In this document: piece after piece, positions 33,605-42,949 of the stretch
How positions within the stretch are numbered: the first letter of the stretch is position 1
How the letters are laid out: each line of letters starts with the position of its first letter
DNA from: Pyrenula massariospora
Taxonomy: Eukaryota; Ascomycota; Eurotiomycetes; Pyrenulales; Pyrenulaceae
Assembly (NCBI GenBank): GCA_021030905.1
Contig: JAGFMI010000020.1
Span: 620,001-684,000, forward strand
Reading direction: 5' to 3'
DNA: 64,000 nucleotides
Notes under the pieces: generated by a model
Databases searched by the model: none
What the model saw: the letters and a program-made list of their open reading frames with translations, nothing else
Told to the model about the DNA's origin: nothing
Made by a program: the position numbers and the translations under genes

Positions 33605-35508
33605 ATGCCTCTGACTAACGGGGACCTGAATGGGTCTTCGAATCCTGTTCTGCATACTCACCAACCTTTGGATCATACCAAAGCTCTGGACATTCTCAGG
33701 AACGAATATCCTCAAAAGGATGGTTTAGACGCGAGAACACTGCTCGAGTCAAGCAAACATGGGGCCCTGACGTACAACGACTTCCTCGTTCTGCCCGGAT
33801 ACATTGGTATGTACTCTCCGCATCACGAAAATTGATCGCTGACTCCTTTGGTTGCCTAGGCTTTGCCGCATCGGAAGTCCAATTAGACTCGCCAGTGACA
33901 AAGAGAATCTCTCTCAAGACGCCGCTCTTGTCTTCGCCAATGGACACCGTTACAGAGCATTCAATGGCAATACATATGGCATTACTTGGTGGACTCGGGG
34001 TCATCCACCACAACTGCTCGGCAGAAGATCAGGCTGACATGGTGAGAAAAGTGAAGAGATTTGAAAATGGATTCATACTAGAGCCTATCGTCCTCTCTCC
34101 CAAAACCACTGTGGGCGAAGCCAAGCAGTTGAAAGAGAGATGGGGATTCGGAGGCTTCCCAGTCACAGGTACGTTTCTTTCCAAACTTCTTGATCCTTCC
34201 CATTCATGCAATGATGTCTAAACTATTTTACCCTTTTAAACTTTCGTTCATCCGCAGCGCGCTGGCGCTATGTGGAATTATGGAGATTTCTGTCTGAGAA
34301 TCGCACGTACTATGTCTATTTCTGCAAATGACACCCAGACTACCTTACTTATTATTATTTGGCAAGAGAATGGCACCCTGCGATCAAGGTTAATTGGAAT
34401 GATTACCACCCGAGACATCCAATTCCATTCAACGCTCGACGACCCAGTAACGGAAGTTATGTCTCGAGATCTCGTTACGGCCCCCGCTGGAACAACGCTG
34501 TCTGAAGCAAACGAAGTGCTCCGGAGTTCTAAGAAGGGAAAATTGCCAATTGTTGACGATGGCGGAAATTTAGTTTCTCTTCTCTCCCGGTCAGATCTTA
34601 TGAAAAACCTGCATTACCCGCTCGCTTCCAAATTACCTCACTCAAAGCAATTAATCTCTGCCGCTGCCATTGGAACACGACCTGATGACAAAATTCGCTT
34701 ACAGAAACTTGTCGACGCTGGATTAGATGTCGTGATATTGGACAGTAGCCAAGGAAATAGCGTCTACCAAGTTTCGATGATCAAGTTCATCAAGGAAACC
34801 TACCCTGAACTGGATGTGATCGCCGGCAATGTCGTGACGCGGGAACAGGCAGCTTCTCTGATCGCTGCAGGTGCTGACGGGCTAAGAATCGGTATGGGCA
34901 GTGGAAGTGCCTGCATCACGCAGGAAGTCATGGCCGTTGGAAGGCCACAGGCAGCCGCTGTTTTCCAAGTCTCGTCATTCGCAGCAAGGTTTGGAGTTCC
35001 TTGTATTGCTGATGGTGGTATCCAAAATGTGGGTCACATTGTTAAAGGCCTTGCTATGGGTGCTTCTACCGTCATGATGGGTGGCCTTCTCGCCGGTACC
35101 ACCGAATCTCCGGGTAATTATTTTGTCAGTCGGGAGGGAAAGCTGGTCAAGGCCTATCGTGGGATGGGCAGCATTGACGCTATGGAGGATAAGAAGGCCG
35201 GAATTGGCTCACAAGATTCAAAAGCAAGCAATGCAGGCACGGCGCGATATTTCTCTGAAGGTGATCGTCTACTGGTTGCTCAGGGCGTCTCGGGATCCGT
35301 CCTCGATCGTGGGTCAGTCACGAAGTTTGTTCCTTACCTTTTGGCTGGGTTGCAACACTCACTCCAAGACATTGGAGCAAAAAGTCTGAAACAATTGCGT
35401 GATGGGGTCCTCGATGGCACAGTTCGGTTTGAGCTTCGCACTGTCAGTGCTCAGGCTGAAGGAAATGTGCATGGATTGCATAGTTTCGATAAGAAATTGT
35501 ATTCATAA
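33605..35508 (+). CDS. IMD2: IMP dehydrogenase, 550 aa
   Basis: Exons 33605-33806, 33860-34168 and 34367-35508 give 550 residues. The enzyme converts IMP to XMP with NAD+, the rate-limiting step of GTP synthesis, in the cytosol as a tetramer. The N-terminal catalytic part shows [15 protein letters not shown] and [20 protein letters not shown]. The CBS pair (roughly 120-235) includes [10 protein letters not shown] and [17 protein letters not shown]. The active-site loop [17 protein letters not shown] has the catalytic Cys. [34 protein letters not shown] and [12 protein letters not shown] complete the barrel. The C-terminal HSFDKKLYS is typical of fungal enzymes. The second intron is unusually long here (198 nt, 34169-34366) and ends in an AAG acceptor. 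The reading frame and the family sequence ([14 protein letters not shown]) both require that join. Confidence 0.95.
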
Positions 35509-35836
35509 AGGATCGCCATTGGATCTCTAAACCCTTGAAAGCCTGAATGTGACTTGCTTTTAGCTTAGGCTGTGTTCCATTTCGGGTCGCTGACAGCATG
35601 CACGACGAAGGGTCCTCGGTTTAGGAAGTCAAGTTATATCTCTTGTCTAACCTAAGGCTCCTAAAAGGGCGGGGAAACCTTTATCGGAGGTACCTCGGCT
35701 AGCCCGAGGGGTTGGAGCAACGTTGTACTATGTACAGACTCTCGGAATTTATTCAGATGCCAACGATGCCGCGGCTGCAGAATACTTGCATAGTTAGTCA
35801 ACGGCCATTCTCGGCCAATGGCGAACTTGTACCTTC
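35509..35836. other. Short tandem intergenic region
   Basis: This 328-bp region is the 3' UTR of the IMP dehydrogenase gene plus the promoter of the Nudix gene. No other feature is seen. Confidence 0.5.
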
Positions 35837-37304
35837 ATGATCTCTAGATATCTTCTTATCCCTCGCTTGTACTTCTTGACCCTCCGTCCGCTGGTCCTGT
35901 TCTCGCACTGTTTTCGATGGCGCACAAATCTTTTTCATGCGTCAAACCGCTGCCTCAGGGCTACGAGACGAGGCTTATCTGCTGCAGGCGGTGACTTTAC
36001 TAGAATGAAGCGTGAGTCGAAGACGCGCATGGAAGACAATGGCGACGGGGGTCCTCCAAAGCCAATTCCATCTGCAAGGTGAGCAGGTCTCTTCCCTAAT
36101 CGAGGCTCATCCGCGAAAATTGCTACGGGCAACTTTCGGCGGCTTCCGTGGACAAGATAGGTAGCAAATCTTGCTGATGAGCTTTGATGGCGGTGTAATA
36201 CAATTGACAGCTCTAGTGTCATCCTCGTTTCGCCCAAGAAGGAAGTGCTCATGCTTCACCGCGTCCAAAACTCTTCGGCCTTTCCGTCCGCACACGTTTT
36301 CCCCGGAGGAGTCGTTGAAAAGCAAGATGGACATGTGCCGGATTCTGGCCTTGAACGATACCTTGATTCGCCGGCCTACAGACATGCAGCCGTACGGGAG
36401 CTGTTTGAAGAGAGCGGAATCTTACTTTTAAGGCACCGCAAGAGCATGGCGTTGGTTGGACGGGCGGTGGGAAAGCAGGATATCGAGAATGGGAGGAAAG
36501 ATGTTCACAGCGGCAAATTATCATTCAAATCTTGGACAGAACACCTTGGGAACAAGTCTCAGTCTAGTAGCAGCTCGGAGTGGATGCTAGATACAGGTAG
36601 GCGGACTTGAGACGACTTCTTGTATAAGGATGCTAATTGCTCGGCGTGCAGAAGCACTGGTACCATTTACTCATTGGATTACGCCAGCCAATATACCCAA
36701 ACGTTTCGCAAATCAAATGTACTTGTATTTTCTTTCTGCACATCATCAACCTCATAGCACGTCCGTCCTGGGCCACAACGATATGAATGTTGATGATGAA
36801 ACAAACATGAACAGCGTCGCATCCGAGGGAAGTTTCACAGTACCTTCCGCTGACGGAGGCGCCGAAATTACATCGGCAGAATTCGCACCTGCGCAAGAGT
36901 GGCTCAGGCGCGCGAAAAGGGGGGAAATCATTCTATATCCCCCACAATTTCTGCTCCTGTCATTGATGACTACATTCTTGGACGATGCAACTCTGGCCGC
37001 TTCTAAAGCGGAGAGTAAGCTTCTTGACTTTGTCAATCACAGCGGACAGCCGAGCTGGAGCAAGAAGATTATAAGTCCTCGAGGGGTTTTATTCCGGCAA
37101 AGCGATGGTAAAGCGGTGCTCGCATTGGATAGTCCTGGGCCGGAGATCGAGGACGAGGCTCCTGGCCAGGGTGATTCAGAAAGGGTTGTCCTCGCAAAAT
37201 TCGACAGGGGAGTTCCGAAGAATTTGGAGGTGATGTCACGTCAGAAGCTTCTTGAAGAGGAAGGCAGCCAAGATGAGAAAGAGAATTACAGGTCGAAATT
37301 ATGA
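35837..37304 (+). CDS. Nudix hydrolase, NUDT19-like, 426 aa (370 aa from second ATG)
   Basis: Exons 35837-36078, 36211-36596 and 36652-37304 give 426 residues; the introns are 132 and 55 nt. The Nudix fold starts at SSVILVSPKKEVLMLHRVQN. The Nudix box is split by an insertion: the Gly segment FPGGVVEK (~110) is separated from AAVRELFEESGILL (~140-152), as in the NUDT19/RP2p group, whose animal members hydrolyse CoA esters and related nucleotides. REL-EE-G metal ligands are present. The later segment THWITPANIPKRF is another NUDT19-like block. The first ATG gives an N-terminus rich in Arg and hydrophobics with no acidic residue for ~50 positions (MISRYLLIPRLYFLTLRPLV), a likely mitochondrial presequence. 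The ATG at 36005 would give a shorter, probably cytosolic form. The substrate is not determinable. Confidence 0.85.
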
Positions 37305-39530
37305 GACGTAGGCGTATATCTAAATATTGAAGGCATCTTCACCTTAATTTGATGAGGAAGACGACTTGTACTTCGTGATAGAGGCAGCATTGATAACCAT
37401 CTCGAGACGCATAAAAGAAAATACCATAGAAGGAAGCAATAATTTCCAGCAATGTCAATATCCGCCAATGAGCTCATCCAAAAGACCTAGGATGGAAGCA
37501 CTCTTCCCGAGGGAGCTGCGATCTGAGAAGCCACGCGTCTGTGACTTGTTTGTCTCTAAAGCTTAACCCACCAAGAAATGGTTCCTGTTGCAGAGCCTGA
37601 TCGCTGATAGGGTCGCGGAGTGTCTAACGCGTCCTCGCCTTGGCATTCCTCTTGACTCAGACGCATATCTGCAAAATGTGAAGGATATCGTCGGGAGTCC
37701 GTGTCTTGTCGTACAGCCAGGATGCGATCCCGGAGTTTAGGTCCACTGAACAAGACTGAGGAGAGCTCACCGCTCCTGAAGGTGGGAAAGGAAAGACAGA
37801 TTTGATAGATCTTTACCAAGCGCAGCGGTAAAATGATCCTATCGATCCTGTTGCTTGATTAAACAATGTGTTACGAATTTTTCTTGTGGTTGAGCCGGCC
37901 CAAAGAGGTGCTGATGGTACTAGTTCCGGACCGACCAGAGATACCATCTTGAGCGCGAATCCACAGGCCGCAGAGTGGATAACTGCACGTGGCACCCTTG
38001 TAGCAGCGATGTTCTCAGGCGGATCCTACTAGCGGCCACTGGGAGACCGGTCTCTGGTAGAGGTCAAGGACGAGGCCCGAAGGTCCCATGCTGGTGCGAG
38101 ACGGACTCTAATGACTAAGGTGTCGACGGCTAAGTAGTAGCGAGAAAGTGCACCAGCATTTCGAGCTCAGCGGCTTAGACCCGTTCTAACTGTTTCGCAA
38201 CCCAGGCATCGTTTCGGGGTCGCAGCGACCTTGGCCTGCAGGCGACGCGGGTCTTGTGGCCGACAAAACAGCGCCTGGCCGTTGCGCGAAAGTGGCGCTT
38301 CTGCAAGAGGGCACATGTGGCATCATCGTCGCCTGCACAGTGAGCGCGATGATTCGCTGGGGAACGAGTCGCAAGCTGCAGCGCGATGCAAGCAGGTACC
38401 TAGTATTTGGAAAAAGTTTCGGCGCCTGGTGGCAAGCAGGGCGACTTGCCGGCTCGAGCTATCGCGCTGGTTGGCCGGCGTCGCAAGGCAGAGCCAGCGA
38501 GATCACAGTCACAGCAGGATCCAGGATGAGCACGGTGCGACGCAAGCAGAGAAGATACCGCCGATACTTCAATTGCCGCCACCGTGGCCGTGGTGGAGAG
38601 GTACTGGCAGGTCTCGCGGCGATTGTCTCTGATTGCTCAGCGCCCGCGGTGTGAGTTCCGGGGAAGACTGCGATCCGACGAGCCGCTGGAGCCCGCCCGG
38701 AGGCGTCATCGCTCTGCCCCTCGTCTGCTGCTGAGTCCTTTGGTCTCTTCCGCAGCCCTGAATCGCGTCGCAACCCGTCTGGCTCACCCCCGTCTTTCCT
38801 CTCCCACCCCTCCCTCTCTCTCGCCCCATCCCATCCCAGCCTTCTCATTACCACGACGTCCCACATCCCACTTTCTCACCTTCTCATTCGTGCCTGTATT
38901 TGTCTACTCTAGGTACATTCGCTGGCCCCCCCTTTCGTCGCTCGACTGCCTGGCTGACCGTCACGTCGACCAAAGGACTTCTCACTGCTGTTCGATGCGA
39001 ACAGGCTGACTTCCTTCCTGTCGCGTACTTTTGTACCCATATTACTCGCGCCAAGCCTGCCACCTCTAACGGATGCGATCGAATCGACCTTGCGACATAC
39101 AGACCTACCCAACTAAACATCGGCGAATATAGAGGAACCTACCCCTTATCCTGACTGTGGACCGTTCATCGCCATCGAAGAGTCTTTGGAGACGATCTCT
39201 CTCATCCGAAACTCCGAATGCGCCTGCCTGCGCGAACGGGGAACGGCTTCATGCGCTACGGCCCCCGTGAATGCCTGTGATCGGTTCATTACTGGCAGCA
39301 AGCGCCCTTTGTCAAGTTCGATGTCAATTCACTGTGGAGCTGCGCTGTCAATCGCCAGATTTATCCTATGAAGATCAGAGCGACCGAAGCACGGCCAAAC
39401 ACTTGCTATGAAAATTGCAGACAACCTCTATGCTGCAAACGAGGCAGAGAATTCTGATCAAGAAAGCTAGGAAGTGTGATCTCTCGTCTGCGCCCTGGCT
39501 TCGTTAGTGGGAAGTCCCTCAGTGTTGGCC
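37305..39530. other. 2.2-kb region with long leader of the next gene
   Basis: The left half has no supported gene. The segment ~38200-38700 is GC-rich and open in several frames on both strands without known motifs. From ~38750 a strongly C/T-rich tract (hctttcctctcccaccc-like, 38784-38850) looks like a fungal promoter for the gene starting at 39531. The leader contains two short upstream open frames at 39368-39470. Confidence 0.5.
39368..39470 (+). promoter_or_regulatory. Two overlapping upstream ORFs
   Basis: An ATG at 39368 opens 29 codons to a TGA at 39455-39457. A second ATG at 39408, in another frame, opens 20 codons to a TAG at 39468-39470. Both lie within 163 nt upstream of the main ATG at 39531. 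If they are in the mRNA they would reduce or condition translation of the main frame. Whether they are in the transcript is not known. Confidence 0.5.
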
Positions 39531-42350
39531 ATGCCAAGTCGGCCCTTGGATTTGGAGGACACTGAGGATTACATGGACATGCCTGGCTTCCAAGTGCACG
39601 ATCCAGCTTGGACAATCAGTCTGCACGATCGACCACTTCTCAAGGCACACAAGCAATTGCCAAGACGACGGGATGTGACACTTCGCCAGAATTACAAGTC
39701 TCATCCAGCCAAGATCGCACCTCGAAGAAATAGCGTGGGAGCTACTCCTGTGGAAGAAAGCTACAAGTTACCTGTCGCCCCGTCAAACTCAAGTGCTCTA
39801 GCTGCACCTCTAACTCCCCCGAATGGACCTCAAGACGGGTCTGAGAACGATGTCTCAACATCTCCGAGTGTAGAGACTATGATACCTCTGAAAAGATCCC
39901 CACGGCCTCGGACTTTGACGCCTGTGCGTTCGAGAGAATTGCCAACTCCGGATGCGACCCCTCCCCGACCAAATATTGTTATCCAACGCCCTTCTTTTGT
40001 TACACAACAATCACTGTTATCATCCCGCGCAGAATCTTTCAAGACTGCACGAGAGGAGCTTACCTCTGATGGGGAAACAGACCGCTCAGATTCTCCGCTA
40101 CAAGATGACGTACAGCGTAATTCGCAGCAGCCCATGCAAGTCGCCGTGCCGCAAGGACCTAGCTTCGATTTCACCCTACAGACTGATGTGGACTCTCCAA
40201 CTCCGACCAAGCAGCCGACCAAGCCAAAATATTCCAGTCACGTTGTGCCCACCAAAGAAGTGGATGCAGTTCGTGTGGAACCTATAAATGGAGTTCGACA
40301 ACCATCTCCTCATCAAAGTTCCCACCCGATGAGAAGAGCCAGTAGCCCTGAGCGAAGGCACTCACCGGAACGACGTTTGGAGAAGAAATTGGGTCAACAA
40401 ATATCGCCAGAGTCAGATTATTCGGCAAAGTTCGAGGCTACGCCACACAAGAGGTTACCGCATAGGAAACACATGCACCAAAAATCTCCGGAGCTCTCGC
40501 CCAGTCCACTGGATAAGTCGACTAAAGGTCAGATTCACCGGGACATTGGTTGGTCATTTTTACCTGAATCGCCGGATAGTGTGGACGAAAAGGTCAATAG
40601 CTGGAGACTGTCAGGAATTTCGACGACATCTACAGTGGAAGCGATTGTGGTGGACAATCCGCCACCCCGCCGCACGCAAAAACTCCGTCACAGGGTGAAA
40701 AATGCATCTCTACGCTCAACAAGCTCCCCAATACCACAGACCAACCGAGATTCCTGGTATTCGACCACGAGCACCGACTCCCCGCATAGACTCGTGCGCA
40801 AATCACGTCGAATCTCGAATAATAATCGATGGAGTCAAAATTCAGACATGTCAAGGGAGATTAGCACATCATCGGCTATCTCTCGACCCCAACCCGAAAC
40901 TACATACATACCAGTCGTGGTAATCCCGCAACGAAAATCATCCTTGAAATCTTCAACGTCGAGTAGCCGCCGACATTCTCTTTCTTCAACGACAGGACAT
41001 CCAATTACGGCACAAGATCAACAAGTTGGTTATTTTGATCGTGTACAGCGACGAGAACGAGCTGTCTCCGATTCATTGCATTCAGGAACAAGCTCACAGG
41101 AACGTAGAGATCGCCACTTCCCGCCGGTAGTACCCGTCAGAACTTCCTCGATCTCTGCTCCTACAACTCGGAACCACTCCCGATCTAGCTCGATGAACTC
41201 TGAGAGCCTCAGACAACAAAGAAAAGCGGCCGAGGCAGATGTTCGGCGAACCCTTGCCCGGATGGAGTCAGAGAGTCCGTCCGTTCAATCTAAGAGCATT
41301 ACGCTGCCAATTCAAGGTAATGCCGAATCCTCGCCAAACCACACCGATCAGGGTCTCTCACCTCCGGCGCCCTCCCAAACCCCGTTTTCGCAGCCATCGA
41401 TGCTTTCTGCTTCGCCGGGCCCTTTCGAAATCAGTGAGGCTACAGCTGTCAACCTCTTTGCACATAACAATCATTCCTTGCAGCTCATTGACCGAAAAGT
41501 CCAGCCCGAATCGCAGGCGATAAACCGACTTCGTTCAGCTTGGAAGGAAGGCGACACTCTGGACACTGAACCCGCGACTCCAAGACTATCCCAGCAAACG
41601 AACAATCCTCTTGTGCTTGTCGATTCGCCTCTTCGCAATCCCCGTGATCCTCCATTACCACCTGCATTCAAAATTATTCCACCGACACCTGCCGTATTGA
41701 GTCCTGCGGACGAATATGACAAGCAACTTGGACTAAGACCGACGACAAGTGACGGAAGAGCTGGAATAGGACGTCGATTTGGATCCCTTAGGAGAGCATT
41801 TAGTACCCGTCGTTATTCCGAATCATTCATTCCTGCACTGACTCGCGGTCTCAGCCTTGGCAATGCTCGGAACCGGCGGGTCGAGGAAAATTTCGACGAT
41901 AAATTACACCCGTTCTGGAAACCTCGTGGCTTTTGGGACGATTTTTCCGACTCGGAAGGCGAGCAGGATTACGAAGACGAAGAAGACATCATTGTGCACA
42001 ATTCTTTGGGCATCCCCCAGAAAAGAATCATCTTCGATGGGCCCATCTCGCTAGTACGCCGGATCCCGAACCCCTTGGCCAAAACCAGACAAGCCCATCA
42101 CCGAGGCGCCATAATCAAGAGAGCAAGTTACGGGAGCCTTAGCAGAGCGGGCTGGCTACCAGGAAAGCGCATCTACACCATCCCCGGTCTCGGATATCAG
42201 TTCCAGATGCTTCGTCTGTCAGAGATGCAGGAGAAACTCCGACAAGTTCGATACCAAAAAGAAATACAGCGGCGCGAGAAACGGCGGGAGTCACTGAGAA
42301 AGAAGATTGGTCCAAACGTGATACCCAAGGGAGATTCTCGATTTATTTGA
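39531..42350 (+). CDS. Hypothetical protein, 939 aa, mostly disordered with conserved-looking C-terminus
   Basis: A single exon of 939 residues starts at the ATG at 39531 (MPSRPLDLEDTEDYMDMPGF); the eight codons before it are open but start with GTG. I do not recognise the family. About 720 residues are Ser/Pro/Arg/Thr-rich with many SP and RRxS-like sites, including a charged patch SPERRHSPERRLEKKLG. The C-terminal ~200 residues look ordered: GIGRRFGSLRRAFSTRRYS, LHPFWKPRGFWDDFSDSEGE, the acidic run YEDEEDII, then PGLGYQFQMLRLSEMQEKLR and a basic coiled end REKRRESLRKKIG. No signal peptide or membrane segment is seen. The composition suggests a phosphorylated cytoplasmic or cortical scaffold, but this is inference only. 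Confidence 0.8.
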   Translation: MPSRPLDLEDTEDYMDMPGFQVHDPAWTISLHDRPLLKAHKQLPRRRDVTLRQNYKSHPAKIAPRRNSVGATPVEESYKLPVAPSNSSALAAPLTPPNGPQDGSENDVSTSPSVETMIPLKRSPRPRTLTPVRSRELPTPDATPPRPNIVIQRPSFVTQQSLLSSRAESFKTAREELTSDGETDRSDSPLQDDVQRNSQQPMQVAVPQGPSFDFTLQTDVDSPTPTKQPTKPKYSSHVVPTKEVDAVRVEPINGVRQPSPHQSSHPMRRASSPERRHSPERRLEKKLGQQISPESDYSAKFEATPHKRLPHRKHMHQKSPELSPSPLDKSTKGQIHRDIGWSFLPESPDSVDEKVNSWRLSGISTTSTVEAIVVDNPPPRRTQKLRHRVKNASLRSTSSPIPQTNRDSWYSTTSTDSPHRLVRKSRRISNNNRWSQNSDMSREISTSSAISRPQPETTYIPVVVIPQRKSSLKSSTSSSRRHSLSSTTGHPITAQDQQVGYFDRVQRRERAVSDSLHSGTSSQERRDRHFPPVVPVRTSSISAPTTRNHSRSSSMNSESLRQQRKAAEADVRRTLARMESESPSVQSKSITLPIQGNAESSPNHTDQGLSPPAPSQTPFSQPSMLSASPGPFEISEATAVNLFAHNNHSLQLIDRKVQPESQAINRLRSAWKEGDTLDTEPATPRLSQQTNNPLVLVDSPLRNPRDPPLPPAFKIIPPTPAVLSPADEYDKQLGLRPTTSDGRAGIGRRFGSLRRAFSTRRYSESFIPALTRGLSLGNARNRRVEENFDDKLHPFWKPRGFWDDFSDSEGEQDYEDEEDIIVHNSLGIPQKRIIFDGPISLVRRIPNPLAKTRQAHHRGAIIKRASYGSLSRAGWLPGKRIYTIPGLGYQFQMLRLSEMQEKLRQVRYQKEIQRREKRRESLRKKIGPNVIPKGDSRFI

Positions 42351-42949
42351 GCGATGGTTGCTGTGAGCGGGACTCATGGATCTTTCAACGCTGTTATGTT
42401 CTGAGACAGCCCAGCATTTGATGTTATTGTTTCCTAGGTCTATCGAGATGCTTGATGACATGATGACGGAACGAGTTGTAAACCATGGATGATAGTCTTA
42501 GCATATCTGCGGCGCGATCTATGAATCTAATACATGCGCAAATGAACCATGTGGTTCAAGCTTTGCGCGCTCTCAATTTCTCTAGCAGTGTAGGATCGAG
42601 GAAAGGTTGCGGTGCTGAGCTTGAATCGAAGACAATCACTACCTTTCTTAGCAGCCCTTTTCAACGGTGGCGCTTGCGAGGGGCCATACCCTTTGTTTCT
42701 TCGTTTGCATTAGTCTCCAGTCGGATCTTAGGGTCGGACTTGCTTCCGGCTTTGAGCGCTGGCTGCCGTATCTTGTGTGTGAGCAATAGTGGACGGTTTT
42801 TTTTGCCCATATTTGTAGAAAAATCACGGTAATGAACGCATCGGTATTCCACCGGCCTATTGCCGGTGAGTCATTTGCTGAAGAAGGTTGATATCTAACG
42901 ATCGACGGAAAGCAAGTTGACGTGATTCGCTCTGGTGGCTTGAATTGCG
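42351..42949. other. Intergenic region
   Basis: This is about 600 bp holding the 3' UTR of the 939-residue gene and the promoter of the Zn2Cys6 regulator. I see no further feature. Confidence 0.45.

Noticed and set aside
34259-34366. Extra exon inside the long IMP dehydrogenase intron
   Set aside because: The candidate internal exon after the CAG at 34258 cannot be joined in the phase needed by the downstream exon, and the family sequence is continuous without it.
38231-39009. Overlapping 130-140 codon frames on both strands
   Set aside because: GC-rich and C/T-rich composition explains them; no domain is visible and they lie in the leader/promoter of the next gene.
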